The position numbers and the translations under genes were made by a program. The notes below the pieces were generated by a model that was not told the DNA's origin, did no database searches, and saw only the letters and a program-made list of their open reading frames with translations. 64,000 nt of DNA from Tolypeutes matacus (taxonomy: Eukaryota > Chordata > Mammalia > Cingulata > Chlamyphoridae), in contig JAKSZT010054457.1 of assembly GCA_026826555.1 (NCBI GenBank), forward strand, positions 9,029,198-9,093,197, given 5' to 3'. Within the stretch, counting starts at the first letter, position 1; every line of letters begins with the position of its first letter. Below, in pieces: positions 22,264 through 34,570 of the stretch.

Positions 22264-23145
22264 GGTGTGACAGATTAAATTGTGTACCCCAGTTTGCACA
22301 TGTTCTTGGTCCACTTTCTGGTAGGTGTGGACCCACTGTACATAAAATATCTTTAAGATATTATTTCAGTTAAGGTGTGTCCCAAATGAATCACATCAGG
22401 CTTTAATACAGATTGCCAGGGTCCTTTGTAAATGGAATGAATTTCAAACCTAGAAAGAGAAAGCTAAAGAGAGAATATGAAGCTGGAAGTCAAAGTAACC
22501 AGAGAAGAAAGTAGAAGACATCGCCATGTGTATTGTCATATTGATAAAGAAAATTGCTTCAGCCCTACTCCTCCCCCTTCTCCTAAGGCCCACGGCTTTA
22601 GGGAGATAACAGCCCTTCTCTGCTGCAGCCCTACTCCTCCCCCTTTAACTGAAACCCACAGATATAAGAAGATAATGGTCCTTACTCTTCTCCTCCAACT
22701 AAGGCCCTGTACTTTAGAAAGATAAGCTAAACTTGCACTTCTGCTTTTGTAAACCACCCCAGCCCTCTTGCTCAAGGAATCTGCCTGCTTGCCCAGCAAC
22801 CCACAAGCCAATAAACAGAGACGTATATAAGACCATGAAAGCCAAAGCTCAGGGCTCAGACTTTGGGGACTGGATTTTCCTCTGAGCCTGCACATAATAA
22901 AACTTTGTTCCTCTGACTCTCTGAGTGCTGCTTGGGTTTCTCATTGTCTAAGTTTTGTCTGCCACAACAATATGACTGAAAAATCAGGGACCAAGGATCA
23001 CCAGCAGCCAACCCCATCACACCACAGTCTTTGGGGCACCTCAATTTTGGTCTTCTCCTAACCTCAACACTGTTAGCCAAACATTCCCATTTTTCAAGCC
23101 AACCCATTGTATGGTATTTGTTTTAGCAGACAAGAAACTAACAGA
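22264..23145 (+). mobile_element. MaLR-like LTR carrying a nested ERV1 LTR
   Basis: The outer part opens tgtgacagattaaattgtgt and contains ggtgtggacccactgtacat, then agatattatttcagttaagg. After the nested insert it resumes and ends with caagccaacccattgtatgg, tatttgttttagcag, acaagaaactaaca, which is the usual MaLR/MLT-type 3' end. Boundaries are approximate by a few bases. It is interrupted at 22,542-22,969, so it is the older of the two elements. Confidence 0.7.
22542..22969 (+). mobile_element. ERV1-like solo LTR, nested, 4-bp target duplication
   Basis: It runs from tgataaagaaaattgcttca to ttgtctgccacaaca and is flanked by atat at 22,538-22,541 and 22,970-22,973. It has a 428-bp length, a possible TATA region (gacgtatataagaccatg at about 22,821), and an aataaaactttgttcctctg polyadenylation/R-U5 block at about 22,898. 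TG...CA ends and a 4-bp duplication fit gammaretrovirus-like ERV1. There is no gag, pol or env. An internal near-duplication, cagccctactcctccccctt at about 22,560 and 22,627, lies in the U3 part. The antisense ORFs (22,536-22,895) are not genes. Confidence 0.85.
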
Positions 23146-26100
23146 GGTGAGTATGATCAAAATGAGATTTTGAACATGCTAAGCTTTAGGCGCTTATAAG
23201 ACATTTAACTAATGATTTAAACAAGTTTAACTAATGATTTTTAAGTCTAGAACACAGTAATGTGGCTTGTATGTGGATAGTTGAAAAACATCATCCTGAA
23301 TGATGATACACTTATTTCAACTCTTTTGCAGCTTTTTCTATATTTGTAAAAAAAAAAAAAAAATCATAATATGTTCCTTAACAAATTTGCAGACTTTCCA
23401 GAGGACTTCCTCTGTGTTTTTGAAATTCTAGCATGACTTTTTGTCACAAAACACTAGGTATTACTTCTATATCAGCACTCATGCATATGCATATGTCTTA
23501 TTTTGTCTTTTTTATATTTGTAATTTCTAACAATCTGTCTTCAGCCTTCATTCTCTCCTTTCCTTCCCATGACAAACAGCAAATTTCAGCTATCACCTAA
23601 TATGAATGTTTCCAAATTGTACTGGATCCACTCTTTCTCCTGAAATCTAGTATGATTCTGGCTTGCTGCCTTCATTTAAAAATGCAATAATAAAATTTAA
23701 AATACCATTTTAAATCACAACCATAATGTTTATTAGCTAATTTTCTCTTTCAAAGCTCTACATTGGATTATTTGCTTATTTCAATAAATTCTCTTTTCAA
23801 GGCTCTACTCTTTTCCATCCAATGCATTCCTCTCTTCTACTTCCTTATGTCAGGCTTCTTTAACTATGCCACTGATTACTGTAATAGTATCCTTTCTAGT
23901 CTCTGCGTCTCAGTTCTCTCAGACAAGACAGATAGGCAAATGGCAGTATATCAAAGCTTTTAGATTTGATAAAATAACCTGAGTTATTATTTAGAATAAT
24001 TGGATTGTGTTTTGGTCTCATTTTCAACATATTCTAGAATCAGGTCCATATCACTTTCCTAGTCATGCTACCCTATCAGCCACACATTGAACATATAATT
24101 TCATATCTGGTCTTCCATGATGTTGCTTACATGATTCCCCTTGGTCTACGCAATTTTATGTGAGGTGGCATCTTACATGAAATAAAGTTGGCCACCATTT
24201 GTAATAGTGGCCTCATGTGATAAGAAACTGGAAAGAAAATTAGTGTGAAATAGAACTAACAAATTAAATTTGTAAATTTAAGTATACCAATCTTGATCCT
24301 ACTCTAGGCAATTTCCCTCTTATGAAGACGTATGAGTAAATGGGAGAATAGAAATATTGGTGAATTGCCTTTAAATTGTACCAGTGCTGAATAACTAGAG
24401 AGTAATAATGACGTATTAAAAAACTTATATTTTGCAAATTTGGTCCATGTATTTAAATTTTTCTTTCATTTTCAAATGACAAAGGAAGTTTTCAGGGCAT
24501 CCCCATATTCTTTTGGCAGTCCCTACTCATCTTGAAGGGCAGCCACCCCTCCCCACATGAACATCATAGGCCAACCAGGACTTCCCCTATGGATTCTCCT
24601 TTCCCTGAGCTCATGCATGCTACTGCCAGTGTTCCTTCAATCTCCTAGCTGTTCACTAATTGTTGCAATCTAGCTCCTGAAAGGCATGGGTCTGGGCAAC
24701 TGCAAAACCAAAGAATGCAATCAGCAATGTGTTAGACATGAGCTTTATTTACTGGGACTTAAGGTCATGAGAAATTCTCTCTGGTGCAGCAGTCCAGAGA
24801 ATGAAGATAGTGCACTGAAAAGAGGTGGGAAAATAAAGGGTAATATATAGTGTCTCAGAACAAAGACGTTTCATAACAGAGTTTTTGCTAGGGTTGCCAT
24901 GAAGCAACATAAACATAACTAGAAAATGAAATTTATTCACAACATTAAATATCCTTAGGTTCAGGAAGTTAGCAAGATAAACAGAATAAATTTGATTGAA
25001 GAAAGCAATTTTGTATTTTTTTTTATTATATTCGGTTTACGTTTTCAACAAAGTAAAATCCAGTACATTGAAAAAGAGGAAACATCAGTGAAGAATATGG
25101 GTGTGGGATCAAGAGACGATGGTTTGCATTTTGATTTGGTTCTTCACAATTTCACTTGGAATTCTAGTGAAGATTTTAACAAGCATAATTGGATTAATAC
25201 ATACAGTTTAAAAATTTGAAAAATGCCTGTTCAAACAGTGAAAAGAATATTAAGGTATTCTTGCCTTATAAAGAAGTATTCTTGCCTCTATAAAGAGGCA
25301 ATTCGTTTGTTTAGTGAGTATGCAATGGTAATGAAACACTGTGTTATTAGCAAAGTCCATGAAAGTTTGTGTCTCAGTGAATACAAACTCAAGAAGGAGA
25401 CAATAAAGATACAAAAAAGCCACAATTAACCTTTGAGAGTATCAGAATTTTTAATCAATATTATCACTACCTGACCATTAAACATATAAATACTAGTCCA
25501 GTAAACAACCAGGTAAAACACTCATGAGTTTGCAAACCCAAAGTCAGCTTGTTTATCAGGAGGCTTATATAAATAAACAGAAGCATTAGTGTGAGGCTCT
25601 GTAAACATGGATCTAAAATTACCAAGCACTGTCCTCATGGCCCTAAATTAAACCTCTTCTCAAATGCCCACTACTTCCTAGAGATATAAAGTATTGGTTC
25701 TATATGATTGAAAACCTCATCTATGGGTAGCACGCTTTATTTTATCATCTAGCTTTTATTCTTGAAATCGTCCTTTCCATGTTATGCTATAATCACTTAT
25801 TTATTTACTTACCTGTCTCCCATCTAGCCTACATGTTTCGCATAGTTTGATGTTACTTATCTTTAGTACAGTGACTGTTATAAAATATATATTACTAAAT
25901 TTCTGGTTAATTTTGCTCTGTTTTGTGTGTTTAAGACAATTTATATCTGCAAGGCTAATTAGACACAAAATTTGGTATCATTTGTCTTATTCATAAATTT
26001 TACAGGTCTCAATGTGACCTTGAAAAACTTTGAGAACTTATATTTTCTGTTTGCAATATTAATTTTATTGCAGTGAAGAAGTGTATAGTGAGAGAAAAAG

Positions 26101-26236
26101 GAAGTGTTTTTGCTCAGAAAAAGAATAAATATAGAAAACTCAATTTGATCAACTACTTTCAGTTTCTGATGTTAAAATTAGTGTAAAATAATATTAAACA
26201 AATATTCTTCTATCTTCATAACTGAACATTACAATA

Positions 26237-27192
26237 TTAAGTGGGGATTTTGCATTGATTAGTTAAGATTCTCTTCAGAGCAACTTTTGCTTATTTATTC
26301 CTCAAACTGTAGATCAGTGGATTCAACAAAGGGATAACGAGGGTGAAAACACAGAGGCCATCTTATCAATATCAAAAGAATGGCTGGATTTGGGTTGCAG
26401 GTAAAAAAAAAAATTGGGTACCATAGAATACAACTACTGATGTCAGATGAGACTCACAGGTAGAGAAGGCTTTGTAACTTCCCTCAGCTGAGATCACTCT
26501 GAGGATAGACACAAAAATAAATGTACAGGATACAAGACAATTAAGAGGGAAGGGAACAAATTACAGGCTGATAAGGTCAAAATGATCACTTCTAATTCAT
26601 GTGTGTCAGAACAGAGTATGGATTACAGATTCAATTACAATAAAAATGGCTGATGATGTTAGAGCCACAAAAGGATAATGTAAATAACTTAATTGTAACA
26701 AATAGGGTCACAAATATGCTGTAGAGATATGGAATAAGTGCTAGAGCCCAACGTACTTTCTCTGACATGATGACCACATAGAGAAGAGGTTTGCAGATGG
26801 CCTCATAGTGATCATAGGCCATTCCCGAAAGAATAAACAGTTCACTGACAATGAAAATCTCAAAGATTGCTAGCTGAGTGGCACACCAATTAAAGGAAAT
26901 TTTATTTATTTATTTATTTATTTTGCAATAAAGTTTGCCATCATTTTTAGACCAACAACAGTGGAATTCCAAGATCAGTAATGGACAATTGTCTAAAGAA
27001 AAATTACATGGGCCTGTGGAGCTTGGAATCCAAATGGGTCAAAATAATCGTGCCCAGATTGCCTATCACTGTGACCAAGTATATTACAAGAAAGTTTGTA
27101 AAAAGGGGGGCCTTTAGCCCAGGGTGTTCCATGATACCCATGATAATAAACTCAGTCACTTGGGTCACTGCAGTATGATTCAGTTTTTACAT
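26237..27192 (-). pseudogene. OR8K-like olfactory receptor pseudogene
   Basis: The minus strand keeps the full OR layout. The start at 27,192-27,190 is followed immediately by TAA (27,189-27,187), after which [11 protein letters not shown] and GLKAPLF remain in frame. TM3 and the intracellular motif read CATQLAIFEIFIVSELF and MAYDHYEAICKPLLYVVIM. TM5 reads VTIKLFTLSFCGSNIISHFY, very like OR8K. The C-terminus reads [13 protein letters not shown], then TAA (26,293-26,291) where DVK is expected, then VALKR and a final stop at 26,237-26,239. An ATTT/AAAT repeat (26,898-26,924) has replaced coding sequence in the TM2-TM3 loop and further frameshifts lie between 26,400 and 26,640. DRY is DHY. Non-functional. 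Confidence 0.87.
26898..26924. repeat. (ATTT)n microsatellite inside the OR8K-like pseudogene
   Basis: About six ATTT units lie where the coding strand should encode the loop between TM2 and TM3, just ahead of the CATQL motif. They add an in-frame stop. This probably expanded after loss of function. Confidence 0.9.
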
Positions 27193-27640
27193 ATGGATCA
27201 TCTTGGGAACCTGTGTAAAGCACAAAATCAGCACTTGTTGTAGTTGACATGCTATCTCTGAGAGAGCATAGAACATAGTGTAAAGCTCTCAGGGAATATT
27301 CTCTGTCTCAAATTCTAAATAGAGTTTCCTCAATCCATCAGGCCAAATCTACACACATCAACATTCAACTCAAGTATGCCTTAGAAGAGGCTAAATGTTT
27401 TTAATGTGGCTGTTTTGTTGCATCTACAGGGTCTTACTTCTTTTCACCAAAGGCCTTTTAAGCATGTCAAAAGAGATTTCTATTATATTTCAGCTTTTAA
27501 AACTTTCAAGTAATTTGTAAAACATACCTCTACACCTAAACCATAATCCTCAACTTATTCACAATTATTGCACCTATTTAAAATAGCAAGGCATAAAGAG
27601 GCTTTCCAGACTATTGGTGAAATGAAGAATCAGCCTATTT
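27193..27640. repeat. Duplicated upstream flank of the OR8K-like gene, copy 2
   Basis: It is the counterpart of 112-530, matching through ggatcatcttgggaacctgt, gaacatagtgt, ccatcaggccaaa, caagtatgccttagaag, tttcaagtaatttgtaaaac and, after an extra segment of about 65 bases, aataagaggctt-like sequence. From about 27,640 to 29,490 I see no gene or named repeat. Confidence 0.8.
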
Positions 27641-29490
27641 CCGTTTGAAAACTGTTATCTCAAACATGCCATTTCCTGGGGCCTGCTGTATTAGGATTTT
27701 GCTGTATAATAGGATATGCACTGGATTGAGCAAAGGAGTTGATATTTCAACACTGAATATAACACTTTGATGTCTTGAAGACTTTGCTAAGAATTATTCT
27801 AGTGTTTGAGTCTATCTACATTTTCATTTTCAATTACTACCTACCATTTAAATTTCTGGATTCATCTACCCTGACCATTCTTCTGGTATGGAAAATAATA
27901 TCTCAGAACAGTAATGAAAATCTTAGAGTATACTTTTTAATACCTTCACTTAAGGATAACAATGAGAGAACACAGGGCATACAGAGTTATGCAAAATAAA
28001 AAGATTTTTCAAACTTTAGACATGGTGGCATGAGTTAGAATTTTTTTTGGATTCAGAGTTTTTCTGCAACTCTATAAATCATAAAAAGCATATTATTTCT
28101 TTGTCAGTCTACTCAGTATTGCCTATACTGAAAATCCAGACTGAAGAATTATTAGAGTGGGAAAACACGTGCAAAAAACAAACAAACAAATAAAACACAA
28201 ACAAAAACAGCCACAACAGCTAAAGTTTCAAGGGATTTTCATGAGAAATACTTATCTAAAATTTGTTCCCAGTTTTTCAAATATTGTATGGTACATACTT
28301 GTTCTAAAAGAATATTTTTATGTATCAAATATTACTTATGACATAAACTAAAAATATTTATTGTTTGTCTAAAATTCAAAGGAACCTGGGTGCCCTTTAT
28401 TTCATCTGACAATTTTAACCTTAATAGATTCTATTAGATAAGATCAGTGATGAAATTTTCAGATTTTTCTAACTTATAATATCTTCACTTTGTAATATCC
28501 AAATGCCACTATCAGGTCACATAAATCAAATGAATCTGTGCCATATGAACAAGAGAGATAATGAATATTAATCATGTACTTGAAGAAATCAGCTGTCAGT
28601 AACCACAGTAGTGTCTGCACTCAGAAGCCAGGAGTCCCAAGAATTTACCAAGATCCAAGTAATCATCAGAATTAAAGACATTTTTATCAACCCACCTTTA
28701 ATGGTCAATTTTCTTTTCTCAAAACACGCTTCCTTTTCCTTTGGTAGGAAGAATTTATAGTTTCCTCTCAGTTGTGATGTTCCCTAAGGAAGTAGCATGC
28801 AATTCATTGATTATCCCCAAATTATCAGAGACTTAAAAAATATATTTTAAAGTGTCTGCTAATTATCCAGGTCACCTTACATATTCCCCTGTGAGAAAAG
28901 ATAAGGGGCAGTTCAAGGAAAGGAACAAAACACAAATGATCTATACAGTCCCATGGAGACACACATTTTTAAAGGTACTGGTTCACATAGAGTCAATGAC
29001 TAAAGTGACAATGGAAAAAAAATATGTCAACTCAATCTAATAAAACTGGAAAAATACAAAGTCATGATGAATAGTACATGATATTATAATTATTACATAC
29101 TATTTTTTGACTTTGTTATTCAAAGACAAATACTTAGTAGACCCTATGTTATAATTATAACATTAATATATCCACATGAAATAGATATTACTACTTGAGG
29201 GTATTCACAGTAAACCAAGATCGGATAAATTATATCATTTTTTTTGAAGTCACACATAAATAATTAAAGGATTTTATATTAAAACAAGTTCTTTCTTAGT
29301 CTATGTCTCTAAATGAGTTGTATATATTCCTTGTCCTTTGATATGACAAACACATGACAACATGATAACAATAAATGCCCCAATTACAGTATTTCCTGAA
29401 TGGAGATCTCACCAATTTTGAATAATATTCACCCATTTTGTGTTTTTTTTTTTTTTTAATATAACATCTTTTTTCATATGCCATTGTGTA

Positions 29491-29654
29491 TATACAGGCA
29501 TACTTCAGAGATATTACAAGTTCTGTTTCAGACCACCACAATAAAGCAACTATTGCAATAACATGAGTCACATGAATTTTTTGGTTTCCTAGCACATATA
29601 GAAGTTACATTTCCAGTATATTTTAATCTATTAAGTATTTAATAGCATTATATC
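29491..29654 (+). mobile_element. Tigger/mariner-like DNA transposon end
   Basis: Starting after a TA dinucleotide, caggcatacttcagagatat, tacaagttctgtttcagacc, accacaataaagcaactatt and gtcacatgaattttttggtt match a widespread mammalian Tc1/mariner-class (Tigger-type) element. Only one end is present, because a LTR begins at 29,655. No transposase frame. The exact family name is uncertain. Confidence 0.6.
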
Positions 29655-30195
29655 TGTGGCAGTTTGAAGCTGGATGGACTCCAGAAGATATTGTCCTTAG
29701 AGTTAATCCATTCCTGTTTGTGTAAACCTATTGTGAATGGGACCTTTTGATTAAATTCTTTTAAGGGAACTTCCTTTTTATTAGATCACTTCAGTAGAGC
29801 ATGACCCAGTGTGGGTCTTCATCTTTTTCTGGAGTCCTTTATAAATGGAGGAATAAAAGCCTCAGAACAGAAAAAAGTGGCAGAGACAGAGAAACCCTGA
29901 GAGGCTGAGAAACAGGTCCCAGAGGCTAGAGGTTGGAATCAAGAGGGCACAGAGGCACAGAAAGAGGCCCTATTGAGGCTGAAAGAGATGAGACCTAATA
30001 GGAGATGGGAGAGATGACCCATATCCCTGATCTCCCACATCTGAGCATTGGGAGAAAGTAAGCCTGGAGGAGAAGGAGAGACCAGCAGTACTCCCATTAT
30101 GCCCTGCCATGTGCAACTTAGTGAGACAACATCTTTTGATGATGAATTGATATGGACACTTCCACAGCCTCAGAACCATAAACTTTTAAAATAAT
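29655..30195 (+). mobile_element. MaLR-like LTR, diverged and 3'-incomplete
   Basis: It starts tgtggcagtttgaagctgga and keeps ttgtgaatgggaccttttga, tttataaatggaggaata and aagtaagcctggaggagaag, with the same overall plan as the LTRs at 8,881 and 31,387 but clearly another subfamily. The usual aataaa-plus-35-bp end is replaced by aaacttttaaaataa. The 69-codon antisense frame is not a gene. It interrupts the Tigger-like element. Confidence 0.6.
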
Positions 30196-30739
30196 ATAGA
30201 ACATCCCTAAGGATTTTTCTTAGTGTTACCATTCCCTGTGAATAAAATCAGTGGAAAGCTATGGCAACTCAATTGAGGCAGGACAATTAATGGCCCATAT
30301 GCTTTAGGAATGAAGATTTGGGTCACCTCATCATGCAAAGAACCATGATCCACTGAAGTGCTTGCTGAGTGTAAACAGAATATGGAATGGGTAGTGGAAG
30401 AAGGTAGTTATGAATATGAGCTACGACCTTGTGACCAGTTGCATAAACAAGGACTGTAATTGTTATAGGTATTTATTCCTTTTTGATGCAGACATATATA
30501 TGTGTGTTTTCTCCTTATCATGTAACATACATTGTATTAACCTTGTACCATGGCATTTAAGTTATGGGGTATAAAGGATAAGAATGAATATCACCCAAGG
30601 ACTTGCAATACATTCTGGGGAAAGGATTGGTGCATTTCCAGGTATATGCAGGACAGATGAATCACATTAAGCAAAAGTACATTATATTTGTATTTGTTTA
30701 GAGATTAAGGAAGGTTTATAGATATTTATAGTTGCCGTG

Positions 30740-31150
30740 TTGACAAAGTGTGGAAGTTGATGGCTATTTTCATGTGTTAACTTTTATAGTTATGGTGCAC
30801 CATTGTTTGGTCAAGCAAGAAACACTGGATGGTTGTTATTGTGAGAGTATTTCATGGACAGATTTAAATCATTATTCAATTTATTCCATCTACGGCTGAG
30901 TACATCTATAAATAGTGAAGAAGATTGCCTACATAAATGAAAGGAGTCTCCTCATCCAATCAGTTGGAGGCCTTAAAGCAAGAACTGAGGGTTTCAACAG
31001 TCAGAAAAAATAATTTCTATCTTTACTTCAGTCAGTATCATCTTTCTGCGGAATACAACATCACTTTCATTGGAGTTTCAATTTGCAGCTTTCCCTACTC
31101 AATTTGAATTAAACAGTCCCCATAGTCACTGGAACCAATTTCTATAAGTA
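30740..31150 (+). repeat. Ancient interspersed repeat, family not assigned
   Basis: The phrases attttcatgtgttaactttt, gcaccattgtttggtcaagc and catccaatcagttggaggcc recur widely in mammalian genomes as an old LTR- or DNA-transposon-derived repeat. Ends are unclear. The stretch before it (30,196-30,739) is AT-rich and may hold another old repeat (ctacgaccttgtgaccagtt) that I cannot name. Confidence 0.45.
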
Positions 31151-31199
31151 GCACATGTGTTTATATGTTTGTGTGTATTTCTCTGGAAAATCTTGACTA

Positions 31200-32385
31200 T
31201 TATACCCTATGATATGGTAATTCTACTACTAGATATGTACCCAAAAAATGAAAATTGAAACAGGTATTCAAACAAATACTTTCACAGACCTGTTCATAAA
31301 AAACACTATAAACAAAACCAAAAGATAGGAAAAACACAAATGTCCACCAACAGATATATAGATAAGCTAAATGGGCTGTATCCATGTTTGGCAGTTTGAT
31401 ATTATTTATGAATTCCAAAATATATTGATTATGTTTATAAACTGGTCATTTCTTCTGGGCATGATACCCTTTGATTGCATTAAATTAAATGTTATGTTTG
31501 TTTACTTGATTAAATTAAGATTCAGGCTTTGATTCAGCCATGTCAGTATAGCGTTGAGTCCCCACACCCTTTGTGGGCAGACATTCACACAATAAAAGAC
31601 CCTGAAGAGGAAAAGAGACAGCCCATTAGACATTACAGAAGCCCTAGGAAGAGAGATGAACCTGATAGTCTACATCTGACCTTGTGAAGAGAACAGAGCA
31701 GCTGAGCCCAGAAAGAAATGAGCACCAGGGGGAGAGACAAGCCTTACACCAGCCTACAGCTGAGATCAGAGGCTGGGACCATGGATCCTTAGGAGGAAGA
31801 AGAAAGGCTGAACCCTGGCAGACATTGCCTGCCATCTTGCTTCAATATACGGCCAATTACTTTGGGTTAGAAAGTACCTCCTATGGTACCTTGAGTTGGA
31901 CTCTTTAGGGCCTTGTGACTCTAAGCTTCTACCCCAAATAAATATCCTTTGTAAAAGCCAACAAAGTTCTGATACTTTGCATCAGCACCACTTTGGTTGA
32001 CCAAAACACCATGCAATGTCAATATTATTCAGTCATACAAAAGGATGAAGTACGATATATGGTGGATGAACTTTGAAATTATTATGTTGAGTGAAAGAAG
32101 GCATATGTAAAAGGTCATATATTTGATAATTCATTTTATATGAAATATCCAGTATAGGTAAATCCATAGAGACAGAAAGCAGATTACAGGATGCCAGTTG
32201 CTTGAGAAAGGGAGAATGAGGAGGGACATCGTAATCAGTAGAGGGTCTTCTTTGCTGGTGTTAAAAAGATTTTGGAATTAGTGGTGATGATTGCACTACT
32301 TTTATGTGTACTAACTGCCATGGAATTGTACTCTTTATAATGATTATTTTTATGTTTTGTGAATTTCATTTAATACAAAATTATT
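31200..32385 (+). mobile_element. Old L1 ORF2 end/3'UTR, interrupted by a solo LTR
   Basis: Before the LTR: ccctatgatatggtaattct, then acacaaatgtccaccaacag. After it: caatattattcagtcataca, atggtggatgaactttgaaa, ttatatgaaatatccagtat and cggaattgtactctt-type 3' end. This is the familiar 3' part of a decayed L1. The LTR insertion at 31,387 duplicated ccatg of this L1. Confidence 0.78.
31387..32008 (+). mobile_element. MaLR-like solo LTR with 5-bp target duplication
   Basis: It is flanked by ccatg at 31,382-31,386 and 32,009-32,013. It contains gattatgtttataaactggt, ctacagctgagatcagaggc, atggtaccttgagttggact and ccccaaataaatatcctttg (polyadenylation signal), ending gttgaccaaaaca. The 622-bp length matches the copy at 8,881. 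The first base is t in place of the usual tg start (tttggcag for tgtggcag). Confidence 0.87.
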
Positions 32386-32659
32386 AGGAATATAATTTGA
32401 CATCTTTTTATGTCTATTGTCTATTTATTATGTTTATCATATGCTTCTCTTTATCCTTTTCATTTGAGTTCTGGTATTTTTAAAATTGCATTATATTATG
32501 AATAATACATAAAATTAAATGTCAATGATGACATAGATTTTGGCATTCGGATAAGGAAAATATAATAATGTATTAAGTGAAAAAATGGGTAAAAAATAAT
32601 CCAATGTGTTTTTTATATTACCAATCAAATTTTTATTTCAACAAAACATATTGTTTTTA

Positions 32660-34060
32660 AGATTAATTCATTATGTGTTGTTACTGTGAGTGTTATTCTA
32701 TTGTATGAATATTCCATAATTCTTCACACATTCTTCAGTTGATGGACATTTGAGTTTGGGGCTATTATGGAAATATCTAATATGAACATTCTTCTATATT
32801 TGTGGACATATCATATCATTTATTTTGGAAAATATCTGAGTAGAATTAATGGATCATAAGGTACATATATATCTAAATATATATCTAATTTTATAAAAGA
32901 TAAAGAGAAGCTTTCCAAAATTATTATAGCATATTACATTACCAAAACTGTGTATTTGAGTTATGTTTGTTCCTCATCCTCATCAATATTAGATGTAGAA
33001 AGTTATGTTTTATTTTAACCATTGTAATTTTCAGAAACTGGTATTTCACTGTTATTTTATTTTTCATTTAACTGGTGTTTTATGGTTATCAACTCTTTTC
33101 CATGTACTTATGACCATAAATATATCTTCTTTTTTATAATGTCTAAGATTTTCACTCATTTTAAAATTGGATTACTCTTTTATTTTTAATTAATTTCTAG
33201 ATATAACTTCATTTTTTAGATGTTTGATGTGAATATATTTTCCATTTCATTTCTCCATTAAGTTGCCAGGATTTTCCTTTGAAAATATTATTGTTTTATA
33301 TTTATGCTTATTTTTATGGTCCAAATAAATAAAATTTTAAATTGTGTGAAAGAGAGTCGAGGTTTTTAGTTTTAATTTATTTTTAGTATTTTATTTTTCA
33401 ATATTGCTAACCAAGTTAATGTGTCATCATTTGTTGAAAGGATTATTTTCCTTCCCCATTTTAATTGCCTTGGCGTCTTTTGTGTAAAATCAGTTGACTC
33501 TATATATGTTTGTCTTTTCGTAGGCTTTCTATTCTGTTTCCTGGTTTTATTTTATAATTTTAGGCCAATAACAAACTATTCTGATTACTGAGGCTTGGAA
33601 ATATACAGTGCTAGTAGTCCAACTTTGTTCTTTTACAACGTTGCTTTAGTATTGTAGGTATATTGCATTATCAAGCAAAATGATAGAATTCAATTGTGAA
33701 TACCAACTTCTTTGAACGGTATTTTTTAATTCCTTACGTGAACATGTGGGGAATTGGCATGTTGAAAAATGCTGAGTTTTCCAACATGTGTATATGTTAT
33801 ATCACCCCATTTATTTGTGTTTTCTTTGATTCCCTTTATCAATTATTTTTATTTCATAGAGTAGTGGTATTATATGCCATTTGTTCATTTTATCATTATT
33901 TTTTATTTTCCATAAAACTGAATTATAATGTTTTTAATTTATCAGTTGTTTGCTTCTATTATCAAATTTATATTTTATATACAAACCTTAACATCTTGAA
34001 ATGTTCAAAAATCCTCTTATTAAAGTCTATATTTTTTATGTTCTTTAAAATTTCCATTTA
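32660..34060 (-). mobile_element. Ancient L1 ORF2 fragment, heavily decayed
   Basis: The plus strand reads as antisense L1: cttcagttgatggacatttg, ggatcataaggtacatatat, tcatcatttgttgaaaggat, tcagttgactctatatatgt and tagtccaactttgttctttt all correspond in order to the antisense ORF2 text of the younger copy (35,790-37,200). The 121-codon plus-strand frame (33,696-34,061) is a chance AT-rich frame. Confidence 0.72.
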
Positions 34061-34089
34061 GACTATTATATGTTCTTTTTATCCATACT

Positions 34090-34570
34090 TAGGCCTTGCA
34101 TATCTTTTTCTAGGGATTAAGTAAAGATCTGATGCCTCTCTGAGAAGCATAGTACGAAACCCATCTGCTATTGGGGCTAGGGTAGGAAACCATCCACCCT
34201 CAGGAAGTGCTGTAGGTGGTGGTGGTGGGTATTAAAAACAAAAGATCTCTTTCTCTGGGAGAGGGACAGAAACTCTCTACACCCAGTGCTAAACAAAGAA
34301 TTGCTACTGTGGAAAGGATAGAATCAAAACTATTTGCCTCTGGAAAGGAGGCAGGGAACATTCTTGGGTCCAATATCTTTCAATGACACTTGCATAATTT
34401 TGTTACCCTAGGAAGGGGAAAACATTCCCCACACAAAATATGCACAGATAGAAACAGGGATGGGATGGGATAGGTTGGAGGGGGAGCGAGGGAGAGAGAA
34501 AGATAATGAAGCCACGACCCCAAGGCTTAGGAGAAAGCAGAAAAAATGATCAGTCAAAGCTCCCACTTAA
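34090..34570. other. Unidentified GC-richer segment
   Basis: Purine-rich plus-strand sequence with clustered G runs (gggatgggatgggatagg, gaggtggtggtggtggg-like) has no ORF of note and matches no repeat I recognise. It could be the internal or 5' part of an old retroelement lying next to the L1 fragment. 34,570-35,150 is plain AT-rich sequence. Confidence 0.3.

Noticed and set aside
21857..22336. 159-codon minus-strand ORF as a gene
   Set aside because: It spans the end of one old repeat and the start of a LTR, with no recognisable domain or conserved start context.
22542..22969. Full endogenous retrovirus
   Set aside because: Only one LTR is present with matching 4-bp flanks; no gag, pol or env sequence occurs anywhere in the window.
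33696..34061. 121-codon plus ORF resembling a membrane protein
   Set aside because: Its hydrophobicity comes from T-rich codons in the antisense strand of a decayed L1 ORF2.
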